DNA of 64,000 nucleotides from Viridothelium virens (GCA_010094025.1 ML991797.1:248001-312000), one strand, 5' to 3'. Positions 32,952 through 46,767 are shown, counted from the stretch's first letter. Numbers and translations are program-made. Notes: generated from the letters alone by a model not told the origin.

Positions 32952-33680
32952 ATGACTGATTTGCAATCAACATCATTCGAGAAATTGCCCGGCGAGCTGC
33001 GAAACTTGATCTATCACCACATCGTACACGACGATCCTTGGACATACGGGGGGCTCTTCTACTCCAACAATCAGATCCTCCAAGAGTTCATTGGGTTCTG
33101 CCGGGCCGGTGTCGATTTCGAGATCGATAAGCCTGTGGGGTATGAAGCTGGGCAACTGGATAAAGTCAAAAAATATATGAACTGGATATGCTCGAATAGC
33201 ACTCTGTCATTGCTCAGAAAGGCGCAGGGCGGGAAGGAGCTGGCGGAAATTTTGAATTTTGACATTAGCATTACCTTCAACCAGTGCATGCCATCCGCGG
33301 GATCGATGTCGACACTCCGCATGATGAGTGACTGCCACCTGAACGGGCTGGCCGAGTCCATTACGAGCGTAATGTGTCAATCGCACGAGTCAGTGAGTAT
33401 TAGTATGGAACTAAGCGGTCCGGACAGAGTGGTCAACTATTTGCTACGCAAGATCCGGCAATTTTGCAGAAAATATGGTCGCATGGAGGTGTCAGAAGGA
33501 ATCCCTAGGATGACTCTCTTTACTTCCCGAGGTGAAATCCTATCTTACGGGAAGTGTACACCATATGGGAGCCCGATTCAAGTTACAAGAATGATTAACC
33601 GCTTTAATGGTGCGTACAGTAGGTTAAATGGCAGGCTTAGAAAGATTGAGAGGAATGTGAGTGCAGTCGTAAGACATTAG
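32952..33680 (+). CDS. F-box-like orphan protein
   Basis: A single exon encodes 242 aa. The opening FEKLPGELRNLIYHHIV is the LPxELRNxIY signature of the very large, mostly unnamed F-box-like families of Pezizomycotina, where it forms the first helix of a Skp1-binding-like module. The remainder has no recognised domain. It may serve as a substrate adaptor for an SCF ubiquitin ligase, but the full F-box fold is not certain. These families expand quickly and are often lineage-specific, which fits the gene-poor surroundings. Confidence 0.6.
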   Translation: MTDLQSTSFEKLPGELRNLIYHHIVHDDPWTYGGLFYSNNQILQEFIGFCRAGVDFEIDKPVGYEAGQLDKVKKYMNWICSNSTLSLLRKAQGGKELAEILNFDISITFNQCMPSAGSMSTLRMMSDCHLNGLAESITSVMCQSHESVSISMELSGPDRVVNYLLRKIRQFCRKYGRMEVSEGIPRMTLFTSRGEILSYGKCTPYGSPIQVTRMINRFNGAYSRLNGRLRKIERNVSAVVRH

Positions 33681-34390
33681 CTGGCTCCCTTATTTCGACG
33701 TTGTAATCGCGTCACTGACGAGCGGAAGCAGCAATTAGCTTCCTTGGCTATTGAAAGTATTCCATACACCTGGAGGATCGATGTCGTCCGCTAAAGTCTA
33801 GTATCACTTCCAGTGCAAGGAAAGCCCCAATATCCGTAAAAGATATAACAGCTTTCTAATGGAAAAAGAAAGGAAGAAAGGAAGAAAAGAAGAAGGTCCT
33901 GAAATTCTTTATTCTCAATGTAATTCTGTTTTCAATAATAACTTTACATTAGCCTCATACGATTTTCACACAATTGTTCGACCATGTATTAGACGAAAGG
34001 CAATGTCACTTACAAACTCAGCTGTATCGCTGTCCCCTGCTTTTTGACGGTGCATTGCACCAAAAAGCGGAGAGCACCGGTGTAAGCTTATGGCGGTCAT
34101 TCGCTGTCCGTGCCGCAAGGATGACATGCCGCATGAAGCGAATTGGTCCAGGCATCGGCTTTCTATCTCTCCGACGCGAGGCTGGCTTGGCCTCACAGTA
34201 CGTCACGTCTGAAATATAGAGGGTGGCACGGTAGTCCCTTTTCAATGATTCAGGAATTCTGATACTATTCCCTCCAACGGATGGTCGTTCCTATCACGAT
34301 ATTCTATCGGAGTCACGGCAGCGTTGAAATTGATAGAGAGACTTCCTAAGTACTCTACACTTTTCTCAAGGTCTTATGGGACGAGGGAGT
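33681..34390. other. Intergenic with a short purine tract
   Basis: A run of A/G bases (AAGAAAGGAAGAA type) occupies about 33859-33897. Otherwise this is the promoter side of the GMC oxidoreductase gene, with no supported gene. Confidence 0.5.
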
Positions 34391-36707
34391 ATGCGCTGCT
34401 CTTTAATTCTTTGTTACCTTCAGTCCTTAACTGGACAAGCATTATGTGACGCCTTTCTCCAAGGATCATGGAGCCAAAATGGGCAGATTCGTTTCCTTGG
34501 CAACTCCTTTGGCATCTTGGGCATTGATAGCGAGTTTGATTACGTAGTACGTGAGCTTTTCGTCCGTGTAGTGTGTGCTTATGAGATATAGATCATCGGA
34601 GGTGGTACTTCTGGGCTCACAATGGCCGAACGACTCACCGAAGACACAAATTATACGGTTGCAGTAATTGAAGCGGGCAGCTTCTACGAGTTTGATAATG
34701 CGAACTACAGTCAGATTCCAGCATACGACACCTATTACTCCTCCGCAAGCCCCTCAAATATACAGCCACTAGTTGACTGGGGAATCATTACAGTTCCGCA
34801 AAAGGTTTGTACATTGTTGCTCAATGATTCGTGCGCTTACCACGTTACAGTCTTTGAACAATCGCAAGATACTCTATGCCCAGGGTAAATGCCTTGGAGG
34901 AGGGTAAGACAGCCTATTTGTACGAAATAGGATTGAAAGAACTACTAACACCACTTTTTAGCTCTGCTAGAAATTATATGGCTTATCATAGGTAATGGGA
35001 AAATGTATGCGGTACGTTCGCTCTGGTGCTGATTGTCAACTCCCAGAGGTCCTATTGGCGCATTCGACCAATGGTCAGAAAGGGTCGGCGATTCAGACTA
35101 CTCTTTCGCCAACCTCCTTCCTTACTTTCAAAGAAGCGTCAATTTTACAGCGCCAAATTATGCTAAACGCGGCCCAGCCAGTGAGATCACATATGATGCA
35201 GACGCTTTTAACTCCAGTGCTGGACCTCTTCACGTATCGTACACAAATTACTGGCAGCCCTTGTCCCAATTTATCAAGTCTGGTTTCTCAAAACTTGGGC
35301 TTAAGCCTATCCGAGGTTTCAACAGTGGTCAGCTGATAGGCTTCTCCGAATTCACTCTTACAATAGACCCCTCAGATGGTAGTCGCAGCTCTTCGGAGAC
35401 CTCATTCCTACAGAATGCAATAAGAAAATCTGCTTCACTGCAGATATATCACAGGACGTTTGCCAAAAAGATACTGTTTGATGGCAATAAGACTGCTGTT
35501 GGCGTTCTAGTTACTACGGACTCTGTTGAGTATACGCTTCATGCTCGAAGAGAAGTATTAGTTGCCGCAGGAGCAGTGCGTTCAGCTACCTCGTGTATTC
35601 AGCCTTGCGCACATTTACTAATCGATGAGATAGTTTCGTTCGCCTCAAATACTCATGACATCGGGAGTAGGACCTCAGGATACTTTGACACAGCTGAATA
35701 TCTCTTGCATATCTAATTTGACGGGAGTTGGCCAGAATCTTCAGGTAAGCTCAGGTAATCGTACAGCAGGTTGCAAAGGGACTGAAAAAAGTCTAGGATC
35801 AGCCTCTCTATAGCCTATCCTACCGGGTAAACGTAACAACAGAATCACAGCTGAGGAACAACCCTGATTATGCTGCAAAGGCTGCCATTGACTTCTATAC
35901 TGATCAAACGGGTCCATTGCAAAGTGGAGGTGGAAACTTTGTTGGTAGGCTCCTGCAGTCTATCGCCCTCCGATGAGTCTTACATGTGTACAGGTTGGGA
36001 AAAGGTATCCTCGAATTTGCGACCTAATCTAAGCCAGGAGACACTATTAGACCTTTCCAGATTCCCGTTAGATTGGCCAGAGCTTGAACTCTTGCCTCTG
36101 GCCTCAAGCACAATAGATGCTCCTAAGGGACAAAACTATGCGCAGATATCTATGGTGGTCGTTGCAACAACGTCACGTGGAAATGTAACCATCACATCTG
36201 CTGATACCAGGGACAATCCTTTGGTCAATCCAAATTGGCTCGCTACGAAAGCAGACCAAGAAGTTAGTATACAAGGATTCAGACGCGCTCGCGAAATTGC
36301 CCAGTCATTGGGTGAGGTAGTTGAATATGAAGTGGATCCTGGTCAAACAATACAGACTGATGCACAGATCCTCGAATTTCTTAGAAACAATGCGGGGACC
36401 GTCCATCACGCAAGCGCCACATGCAAGTCTACAGTTTCACCATTCTATAACGATGAGCTTACACTGTATAGGTGCTATGGGCAAGGAATCTGACCCGAAC
36501 GCCGTGGTAGACTCACATGGCAAGGTCTTCGGGGTGAAAGGGCTGCGCGTCATCGATGCCTCTTCATTCCCCTTTTTGCCTCCTGGGCATATTCAATCAA
36601 CAGTCTGTAGGTACACTTGACCAGATAACTTGGGAATGTTACTCATCGGCCTCCATACAGACATGCTCGCGGAAAAGTTGGCCAATGACATAAAATCCGG
36701 AAAGTAA
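34391..36707 (+). CDS. GMC-family FAD oxidoreductase, ten exons
   Basis: Exons 34391-34546, 34592-34804, 34851-34903, 34962-34991, 35047-35575, 35634-35744, 35797-35944, 35994-36422, 36472-36606 and 36661-36707 give 616 aa without a break. Intron eight must be GC-AG (GCAAGT donor at 36423); any GT choice shifts the frame. The N-terminus has a possible signal peptide ([13 protein letters not shown]). The FAD-binding motif is [10 protein letters not shown], followed by [17 protein letters not shown] and DQWSERVGD. The GMC signature 2 (MTSGVGPQ) and the C-terminal catalytic region (HHASATCAMG, then [15 protein letters not shown]) are present. GMC enzymes oxidise alcohols, sugars or aryl alcohols, and in fungal clusters tailor polyketides. 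It converges on the PKS gene 250 bases away, so a tailoring role is likely but inferred. Confidence 0.88.
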
Positions 36708-36956
36708 GGAACTACGTGGAGTGCCTGTCTGTAGATAAATAGATTGTCATTCGAGGAATCTGGAAATTATTTAGCTTGTATCGGTAGGCTAGAGTCCCTA
36801 ATCTCCTAGAACTATCTGTTGACCTTGATCTTCGGAAGTCTTAGTCTCTCTGTTGGGTGTTTGACCATTCAGCTGGTAGCTATACAGAAGCATAGCAGCT
36901 GCTGCAGTAATAATTCCATGGCAATTAATAAGCATTGCAATGCGTCAGCCAAATCT

Positions 36957-39900
36957 CTAGAGCTGTTCCATGATCTCAAACAAGAATCGATAGCCTGGTG
37001 CAACATTTTGCTCCCATTCTTCCATGCCAGGTTTGACTGCCAGATCATACGTGTGCTTGCCTCCTTTGACTTTGAGAAATCCGCACATCACGTTTTTGGC
37101 CTTCAATGCAGCAACAAACTGCTCCGCGTCGGAGAAAGGGGCGATCTCGTCATCCGTGCCATGTATGATATATGTGGGCGTGTGGTAGTTACCTGAGCAG
37201 AGTTGAGATATAGGATTAATCGAAGCAACCTGCTCTTGGGATGGCTCTTCGAAGCAAGCAGACCGTGAAGCATTAATGGAAGGTAGGCCGTTGAGTAGGA
37301 GTGGCAAGCCGGTACCTTCTTTGAAAAGGGAAAGAACAAGTTCAGAACGGGGATCACCAGGCTGAACCCAGCCTAGATTGGTAGAGTCATCATGAATAGC
37401 TTCATAGCTTGTGATCTACGATGATCTTCGTCAGTCATCATGAAAAAAGTCGAAGAGGATTCATGACCTGTGACAAGAGGCGCAAGAAGTATCCCGGTGG
37501 ATAAGAGAGAAGTTTCGAAGGCACATCATCAAAGACGAGGAGAAGCTTACCGGAGATGATGGTAGGGCAGAGGTAATACGTTCCATCTCCATTTGTCGTT
37601 CCGGAAGGTTAGACATGCGCGGGCGATCAAGTTCTGCGATGTTCATTCTCTTAGCAGAGGTGTCAAGACGTCAAATGTAGTCTCGGAGATGCCACAATCG
37701 ATTTGACAAGTGCTGATCGTAAGAAATAATGACATACCACCTGATTCGAAGTCCGTAGGACCATAGAAACTGAGCACAGCTGTTGGTGGCGGAACACCCG
37801 CTCGCCTCGCCGTCCAGCCAATCGACAAAGCCATTTGGCCTCCAGTTGACCACCCAATAACAGCTATCTTAGTGCCATCAACTACAAGACCTCGGTCAAA
37901 AAGTTTTTGTGGCAGAGTATTCCGCGCCCAAAGGTAGGCATCACGTGCATCGGCCATAGGCCCATCGACAAGGTTGACTTCGGGACAAAGCCGATAGTCT
38001 ATGCTGACAGGTACGAACCCGTTGCCAATGAGGTGCTTTGTCTGATGTGGGCGTACGTATTTCCGAGAAAGCGACATGTAGCCACCACCGTGAATCATGA
38101 GTGCTGATTTAAGGGGATTAGTAAACCAACGCAAATGTGCTGTCAGAAAAAGCAAAGAATTCGTGCGTACCAACTGGTAAAGGGGCTTTGCGCGTGATGA
38201 GGGGCAGATAAACATCTGCGTGTATTTGAACACCATCAACCTCCTTATATACCATAGTTTCAAGCGTGAATAAGCCTCTTTGAGGTTTTACTTGGTCTGA
38301 AATGCTGAGCGTTGATAAACTCCAGTCTTTCGTGGATCCAATTAAGAGCCTTTGGGTATTTGCCTCCAGTGTTGGTCCCTGCGAAAACCCCACGGAAATG
38401 AAGCCTGCGTCTTTGAAGGTTGACATCCATGCCGAAGCTGGCTGGAGAGGGTAGGATGGTCCGTCCTCAGCTAACCACCATCCATCCAGAAGACCAAAGC
38501 AAATGTCGTACCAGTTTATTTTACGTGTGACCTCTGAGAGCACGATGAATCCGCCTTTCTTTAAAGTTTCACGAAGTCTACGACAGGACACAGTGCGGTT
38601 TGTTGTGGCATGAACGCAGTTTGTACTAATGACAATGTCGAATTTATTGCGGAACGCATCTGTGATCTCTTCCTCAAGGTTCAACGTGGAAAAGCTCATC
38701 CAAGTATACTTCTCGAATTTTTGCCTTGCCTTTGAGACCAAATTAGATGATATATCGGTGAAAGTATACCGCACCGGTATGCCGGCGGCCTCCAACGTCT
38801 CCGCTAGTCTCAGAGTTGTCCCTCCGGTACCAGCACCTACTTCCAAGATGTTCACAGGAGATCTGGCATTAGCTTTGACAGACTGGAATAGAGCCCTCAA
38901 AAAGGTCGCTAGCTGTTCTGTAAGGGTAGAAAACATGGGGGATTCGCCGTAGAATCTTTCTATAACTTTCAGAGCGGCAGGACTTCCGAACATTAAATAT
39001 TTGGGGTCTGTTATGCCGTTCAAGCAAGAAGAGAGTTGAGGACCAGTAAGCTCCATTACATTTGCCTCAGATTCGTAATGCGGAAATCGGGACTTGAAAG
39101 CCTCACAAAGCTGGGAAGATCCTCCAGCATCAAGCTCACCATTGGAGCGAACGACATGTCCAGACTGCCTTGATATAATGCCATGACTTTCTAGAATATC
39201 CCACAATCTCTGCATCAGCTTTTCGTATCGTGGTAGACGCGGAATCTCAGGGATCACGGTGCCAGGCGGCATAGAAGAGAAATCAACTCCTAGAGACAAG
39301 AGGGCTTCTGAGATATATGCTAGTAATACTCCACCTTGGACAGGTGAGATGTCGGACCAATAACCCGAGAACCTTCGTCTTTGGGCGGCTTCGTCAAAAG
39401 TGCTGTCGGCATAGACGAGCGCTTCGAATGGATTTGGCAAGACGCATTCTTCGTGCTGCTGTGGGATGGAAACGCTTCGATCCAGGACTCTTGGTCTGCT
39501 TGTAGCGGTGTTCAAGTTTGAGATCTTTGACCGAATCACTCCAGAGTCCAATCCTGAAAGTGAAAGCTCCATGTTTTCACCAGTGGTATGTTGTATGAGA
39601 TCAATGACGGTCAGATTAGAAGTGGGGAACCCGTCTGGAAGCTGCATGGAGAAGGAAGTTTCGATCTGATGCTTCATATCCATGAGCGACAGAGAATCTG
39701 CGCCGAGATCTTCTAGGGTATGATGATCCTGAATATCGTCGAGAATAGCGCCTGAAGCATCCATAATGATCTGTAGGAGGCGTTGACGCTTGGCCGGATC
39801 TTGTAGCGATGCTCCATCAGAAGGTAACTCGATATTGGTCGAGTCGGTGAAGCTTTCTGACACGACTTCAGAAGTTGCAGTAAGCCTTCCAAGAGCTCTT

Positions 39901-42900
39901 TTGGATGCTAATGCTTGTAGAAGAGCCGCGAACGTAGTTTCGACAATTTGCTCTGTGCTTATGTCCAGTCCAAAATTATTTTCTAGCTCTGACACCATTT
40001 CCACAGATGCCAAAGAGTCTAGACCAAGTTCAGCAAAGGCAATGTCCTGAGGAATCTCAGATTGCACAATGCCCGTGTAGTCTGAAACTAGCTCTTTTAA
40101 CGCTACATCATCAAAATCGTGATTGGCGGTAACGTTGACAGCCTTCGGCTCCAGACGGTCCGGACCCGATCGAGGAGGCGGCGGAAAGTTCTCTGTGATG
40201 GCTGAAGCAGACGAAAGTCTTGCTCCGTTCCAAGCCATGGGTGTTTTCTTCGCAATCGAGTCCGTGTTTACAGCATCCAGTGACTTCTCAAGTTTGGAGA
40301 TCGGTAGCTTGCTGAAACGACATCCGGTCATCATTGCGACCAATTGTCCGCCCTGAGAAAACGCAAACACATCCCCCAGAGTTTTGGAATCCTTGGAGAG
40401 TGAGAATCTTGCATAGACGCGCCAGCGTGTCGAAGTGTCCATGTTACATGCACTTAAAATCACTGCACGTTCAATACCAGTAGCCACCATGACCTCGCCT
40501 TTTGAGACTGCGTCGCTGCTATTCATAAGCAAGCCTAGCGTATGAATGAATGTGTCAATCGCCACAGTGTCGCAGAGCGGCCAAGCTGTGCTCTCCGCAC
40601 GAGCCGGTTGATCATTGGGTAGCTGGACTTCAGAGATAGCCTCTCTCTCATCCAATGTAATCGAGGAGATTCCCCGGAAAAAGCATTCATAGTGAACAAC
40701 GGAAGCGAAAAGTGCATAGGCTCGTTTCGACATGAGCTTCTCAACTTCGGCCTTTTGGTCTAATTTGTCCATGGAATCTGTAACTAGTCGCTGCAAAGGC
40801 ATGAGTTTTGGATCGGCGACGATAGCGATCGTGCCAATGACATGTACCACAGGTCGCGAATTGGATCCTTTTTGCGTAGAGGACTGCACCGTAAACCGCC
40901 AAGACCGCTTAGTAGTCAACTCTTCAAGTACAAGGACGACTTCACGTGCGGATTCGAGTCCAAGAGCAGCTTGAAACTCGAGTTCGCCGAAGCCCAAGTT
41001 CGAATCTCCGACATCTTCAAGAAGCTGGACCCCCATTGTCACACATTCCATGTACATCGATGCTGGACATAACGGTCTTTGACGAAGTGCATGGCCATTT
41101 ACAACATCCTGAAATCGCTGACAGTGCGTGTTGATGTGGAAATGCGCAACCCCCCGGCGCGTGTCCGTGGAAGATTTTCTAGTGACGAGTTTAGGTGGTG
41201 AATGTAGTCTGTGGTCGTTCGAATTAGGTGGAATGGGAGCTACGAGGCTCTGCTGCAACTCCATTGTCCTGTCGATGTTAGGTAGCCAATGTGAAGCCCC
41301 GTCAAACTGGTAAGGTGGCAGCCAGATCTGCTTATACCGAGCCGATTGTTTTGGGAGAAAGCTCCAGTGCGTTAGGGAGATGCCTTGGCGCCACATGCTT
41401 GATACAATATCATTCATGGTGGGGTCAGGTGCGTATGTTCTCTTGGTTACAGCAGCCTGATACTTGTGTATCTCGGGGTTCTGACATGCTTTTCTGGTCA
41501 TTGATATAATAGCCGTGTCCATTCCGGCTTCGAACCAGATAGAGGAACCTAGGCGCTCCTCAATCCTCCGAATAGCATTGCCAAAGAATACTGGCTGTCG
41601 TGCATGCTCGCAAACGCTATAGTCTTTCATGGATCCTAGGCGCTCTTTTGTGCACGTCTCCAAAGGGATGTGAGGATCATTCCAGGCCAAGGCTTTGGAC
41701 ATAGTATTTAGCTCGGTAAGAATAGGCTCCACAAGAAAACTGTGGAAACCGTGAGTAGTCTGCACTCGCTGAAACTTAATATTCTGCAGATCGGTATCTG
41801 CCCGTAGGAGCTCTTCCAGATCCTTTATCGATTCGGACGGACCAGCTACGACTGTAGATGCTGTACCATTGTAGCACGCAATCTCAAGCTCGGAATGCTG
41901 ATCGATGGGTCGTAGGCGACGAGCGATCTTCTTGACGTCTTCGGGAGTGGCTCGGAGAGCAAGCATAGCACCTTTGTCGGTGCCCCATCTCGAACCTATG
42001 AGGTGAGCTCGAAATGCGACTAAGTTAGTGCACTCGCTAAGCGATAGCACTCCGGATACTGCTAGCGCACTAAGTTCGCCAAGACTATGACCAACGATTG
42101 CGTCGACTTTGAGGCCAGCGTCGATCCAGCAGCGAGCACATGCATATTGCGTAGCGAAAATTCCGCACTGTAGAGAGACAACATCATTAATAGGTTCAGG
42201 TTGAAAGATCGCGGGAAAGACGGATCCATAGCCCAAGGTTTTGAGCTCGTTGTCGACGGCATCGATATAGGATCGAAATGCTGGATAGGTGTCGTATATG
42301 CTATGATTCAACTCGACTCTGTTGTTACTTTGCCCACTGAATACTAGTACGATGGATTTGGTCTTTTGTGGGTATTCAAAGGTTGGAGGCGCCGAGGTTC
42401 CAAGTCCTTTTGCAAGTTCTGTGGTATTGGAAGCCACGAAAGTCATAGAGAACCTGTGCCTCGGTCTTCTCTCATCCAGGGTGAACGCAACGTCGCCCAT
42501 CTGCAAGGCGATATCTCTTCGGTTTAGATACGTGGCCATGATCTGTGCAGAAGCCAGGAGGCTCGGGATTGACTTTGCGCTGAGGATAACTGGAAATGAT
42601 CTCTCACAGGGTCCATCTGGTACAGCCTGTGCATTACTTTGATGCTGCCTGGACCACTCGGAGCATAAGAGGGCGCAGTTCGAACCTGCAGCGCCATAAC
42701 TGTTTACAAGCGCAGTACGTAGTGGACCATCCCAAGGACAGAGACGCTTGGCGATCGCAATACGGTCGGGCTCAAGTGGCCGGATTTTCGGGTTGAGCTG
42801 ATGATGACTCGCCTGCGGTGGAATTTCTCCGTGTCCTAGCATCGCAAGGACCTTGAGAAGACCAGCTATACCCGCAGCAGTCTCACAATGTCCTATGTTT

Positions 42901-45144
42901 CCCTTAATTGATCCGACATGAAGCGTGTTGGGCCGAGAAGTGCTTCCAAATGTTGACCGCACACTCTCCAGTTCGATAGGGTCTCCAGCTTGAGTGCCAG
43001 TTCCGTGTGCTTCGACATAAGTGACCTGATCGGGTCGCCAACCAGATTTTTGAAGGACACATTGATACAGCTCTCTTTGCGATGCTGAATGAGGAACGAT
43101 GATTGACGGAGATAGTCCCCCTTGATTGGTAGCAATGCTGGGGATAACGCCCAGAATATGATCCCCATCGCTAGTCGCATGCTTTAATCTTTTCATGACG
43201 ATAAGTCCTGCGCCATCAGAACGGCAGTAGCCATCAGCTGACTTGTCAAATGGCTTACATTGTCCAGTTGGGCTCAGGAATCCCGCTTTGCCTAAGTCGA
43301 AATAATTGTTCATGCTCGTGATTGCGTTAACCCCACCAGCCAAGGCCATGCTGCATTCTTCTGTTTGAATAGCTTTGTAGGCTCGATGTATCGCCACTAA
43401 GGAGGATGAACATGCGGTATCGATAACTTCAGAAGGTCCAGTCCATCCATAATAATAACTTATTCTGCCACAAAGAAAGGCTCTAATCGTGCCAGTGGCA
43501 GTGTATGCGGTAGGACCATGAGCGGTAGTGTTGTCGAGATACTCGGTGTAGCTAGCACCAATAAAGCAACCAACAGGATCGCCCGCTTCACGATGATGCG
43601 ACGATAAGTAGCCACTGGCTTCAAGCGCCTCATACGACAGTTCCAATAGTATACGCTGTTGTGGGTCCATGCTCTTCGCTTCTCGAGCATTAATGCCGAA
43701 GAAAGAATTGTCGAATCTCATAACATCTTCAAGCATGTTTCCAAAGAACTTTCTTTCACTGGCAAAAGTACCGCTTTCCCGGGCTCGGAAGCTTCCATGC
43801 AGGTCGAACCTGTCGTTAGATAGCTCTCGGTGGCGGTCGACACCTTTGGCAAGGACATCCCAGAGCTCATCAAGGTTGTTCGCGCCAGGGAGGCGACACG
43901 ATGCACCAACGATTGCAATAGCGTCTTCAGGGAAAATAGGGGGCTCGGGTGAGTTTTTTTCAGAGGTAAAATGCGGAATCGATTTAGTTAGGCCGACAGC
44001 CTCGGTTTTAGCTACTTGAAGACGTTGTTTGTGGAACGGGAGCATTGGGACACAATCGCTCATTCCAAAGATCAAGACCGAATGTGTTTGATATCCTGTG
44101 TTCTTGAGATCTTCTGCGACTTGGTTCAAAAGGCTAAACCAGTCGCATCTTGACGCCAGAACCGTGGTGACTACTTCTTCCATGAGAGACTGGTCACGTA
44201 ACTGCTCTCCGGTCCTATTGGATCTAACGCAAACTTGCAATGCGGAGGCACCGGGAAGCGTAAGAGACGGTGTTCGCTCACAGATGCGGCATAGCTCCGC
44301 CGCAAGCCGCTGATTTTCAGGACTGTGCACTTTGCCAGTGACATCCATTTTCTGCGCCGGTAGTCCTTGTTCTTGTGTGTACTCATACAGATGAGCAAGC
44401 GTTGGGGAAGGACCAACTATACTGATTGATCTGGGATCCGTGATTGCAGAAATGTAGGTCTGGACTCAAGTTTAGCATCTGATCAGTGCTTATAGGGGTT
44501 TAACGATTCGTTGTACCTACCCCTGGAAAGTGGCGCACAAGATCATCCCCTTGCCCTTCATATTTCAGCCGAAGGGCAAGTGTTGTCGATCCAGACGCAT
44601 AACTATCTCCAGCGGCTTCACTCGAAGCTCCAACGCCGATTAGAATACGTATCAAAGTAGATGCGTATCTGATGACTTCAACCAGATCTCTCGAACATCC
44701 GATAGCTATTGCAGCTGGTAGTCCACCGCAATATCCATGCAAGCCTCCTGCTTTCTGCACGCCAGCAATGAAGCCTGTGTGGGAAAATTCATGGTAGGCC
44801 AGATACTGAAGGTACTGCCCAATCTGGAGGATGACCAAAAGGGGCAGCGCAATGATTCCCGACCTTGCTTCGGCGACTGGAGCAGACGAGCCATTTCTAG
44901 CCCAGTCCACTAGGATCTGCACATAGCGGGAACCCGATGGTAAATTGAGAACGTCAGCCTTTGCAGCCGCAAAGACTGACCATGCTTTCTGTAAGTCTTT
45001 GATTTCTTCCAAAAGCTGCTGACCGTACACATCCTGGCGAAGGAAAAGATGCAGACGATCAAGATAATCTTCTTTTGGTGCTCTGGTCTGTGGACAAAAA
45101 AAAGCTGCCGACACTGGTTGCTCCTTTTGGCATTTTGATGTCAT
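36957..45144 (-). CDS. Non-reducing polyketide synthase SAT-KS-AT-PT-ACP-ACP-CMeT-TE
   Basis: Five exons, in transcript order 45144-44521, 44459-38171, 38103-37738, 37633-37551 and 37415-36957, give 2606 aa in phase. Domains: SAT with GYCGG (residues about 1-370); KS with DTACSSS (Cys near 558), VEAHGTGT and GNIGHCE; AT with GHSLGE (Ser near 1000); PT with the His in VNGHALRQ (near 1330) and partner Asp in CDTVAID; ACP1 (GLDSLAS, near 1690); ACP2 (GADSLSL, near 1796); C-methyltransferase (LEVGAGTGG, near 2080); and a carboxylesterase-like release domain with HGGG, GWSTGG (Ser near 2390), HGTDDE and GKHTYD. This order is that of C-methylating aromatic synthases such as AusA and MpaC. The predicted product is a methylated aromatic carboxylic acid; starter and chain length cannot be read. 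All active residues are intact. Confidence 0.93.
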
Positions 45145-46767
45145 GTTCAACACTCACGCAGATCGGTGTCCAAAAGATGGGAATGGCGGGTAGGCCCGAA
45201 GGTTGATTTAGCCATGGCTGATGCCGCGGCAATATTTATCAATGAAAACCGTGGGAGGTGTTAGTCCACAGAGTTCTGATGTGCCACCCGCCGGCAAGTC
45301 CCTTGTAGTCATCCTGATGGTGACCAAGTTTTGCCGAACGGAGCTAACTCTTTCATCAGTTCACCAATGCTGCCACAACTGCTTCATCATGGCAAATAAG
45401 CTTCCGCAGTGTCGATTTCGAGAGGGGAAAATGAGTACGGAGGAGCGGAAGACTTCGGGGAGATGCACCCTCAGATGGTCCGGGACTTTGAAAGCTAAGC
45501 ATTTAACGTTCAATCTAGGATCTTGTAATTTCAAGATTGAATTGAAATAAGTCGAGTGAGGAATCCGAAAGAGGATGTGTTTACGAAGAACACAAGCCTC
45601 TTGCAGTTCTCTGGCTCTTACTACCTCTCGTTGTAATGAGCTCTGGGGAAGACCATATGTCTTTCTTCAAACCGGGAGCCCCTGCCCATTGATGGAGAAG
45701 ATGTTGGAGATAGGAAGGTTCCGGCGGAGCGGAAACGGGCTCGGCGCTCTATGTTGAAAGAACAGCTGGCCCTTTTGATGCGCACTTTGGTGTTTCAAGG
45801 TTCAGGCGCTCGGCTTGGAGTTTGGGCCGAGAAACTGAGGTAGGGTACCTCACTTGAAAAGTTTGCGAGCCTTTCACTTTACACGTTGTATCTTTGCTAG
45901 GCGATTGGGATGAGATTAGGCGAAGGTGAATTACATATGGACATGAGCGAAGGATAAGCACTCTGACTAGCTGGGAACCTCTACCGGCGCGGGCTTCCCC
46001 TCATGCTGGCCCAACCAGACTTCGGATGCTTCAATTGAGAAGGCGTAGCTGGACCCTATAAGGTTGGGCCTGAAGAGAGCGAAGGCCATGTCTCGTGTAT
46101 GCAGGGCCGAAGGCAAGGAGTTGATCTGGAGGACGAGCGGACATTTCTTTTCAGAGGAAAGTCGCCACGTCTGTTAGCGCGTTAGCGCATTAATGCGGGA
46201 CCATATATAGGTCGTGAATCCAAGGTATGTATTAGAGCAGCTGTGAGATTCATGACTGCAAACTCAAGCAGCGCTGGAGGAACAGATGATTGGACTGCAC
46301 GGAGTACGTAGCTACGCGGAGTACATAGGTAGCTATGTCAACGACCAAAGTACCTTACTGTGCAGAAGGGAACCTTCAAGCGAGCTTGATCCTGATCACG
46401 TGCCTGAAGCAGGAGATGCCTGCTCCGATCATGGAGCCAAGTTTCGATCTGAGGCGATCTTGTTTTGGCACTGTGGCGCATGATTATTCAAGTGGCAGGG
46501 GAGGTCCGTAATAGTGCAATCTCGCGACGCGCGCAAAGCAGGTTTTTGGCAATACTTCACGACAGTTGGAAGGAGGCAGCACTACTCCGTACTTGCACTG
46601 TGCTCTCTATGAACAGGATGGAGAGTCAGTCATTTTTTGAGCTTTCCAACTTGTACAATACCTAAGTGGTGGAGGTTCCGTCGTCACCGCCACACATCAG
46701 CCGTCGCTCGTTACCGATCTGTGGCGCCTCGCGGGTTGAAGCCACCGTGACCGTCAAGCTTAGCATC
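45145..46767. promoter_or_regulatory. Divergent upstream region of PKS and MAPKKK genes
   Basis: This 1.6-kb region is the promoter for both the PKS (minus) and the SSK2-type kinase (plus). An ATATATAG stretch sits near 46203. I see no gene: the small frames lack motifs, and no pathway-specific transcription factor is encoded here. Confidence 0.5.

Noticed and set aside
36370-36500. Apparent frameshift in the GMC oxidoreductase
   Set aside because: A GC-AG intron with donor GCAAGT removes it and restores the conserved catalytic motif, so the gene is not a pseudogene.
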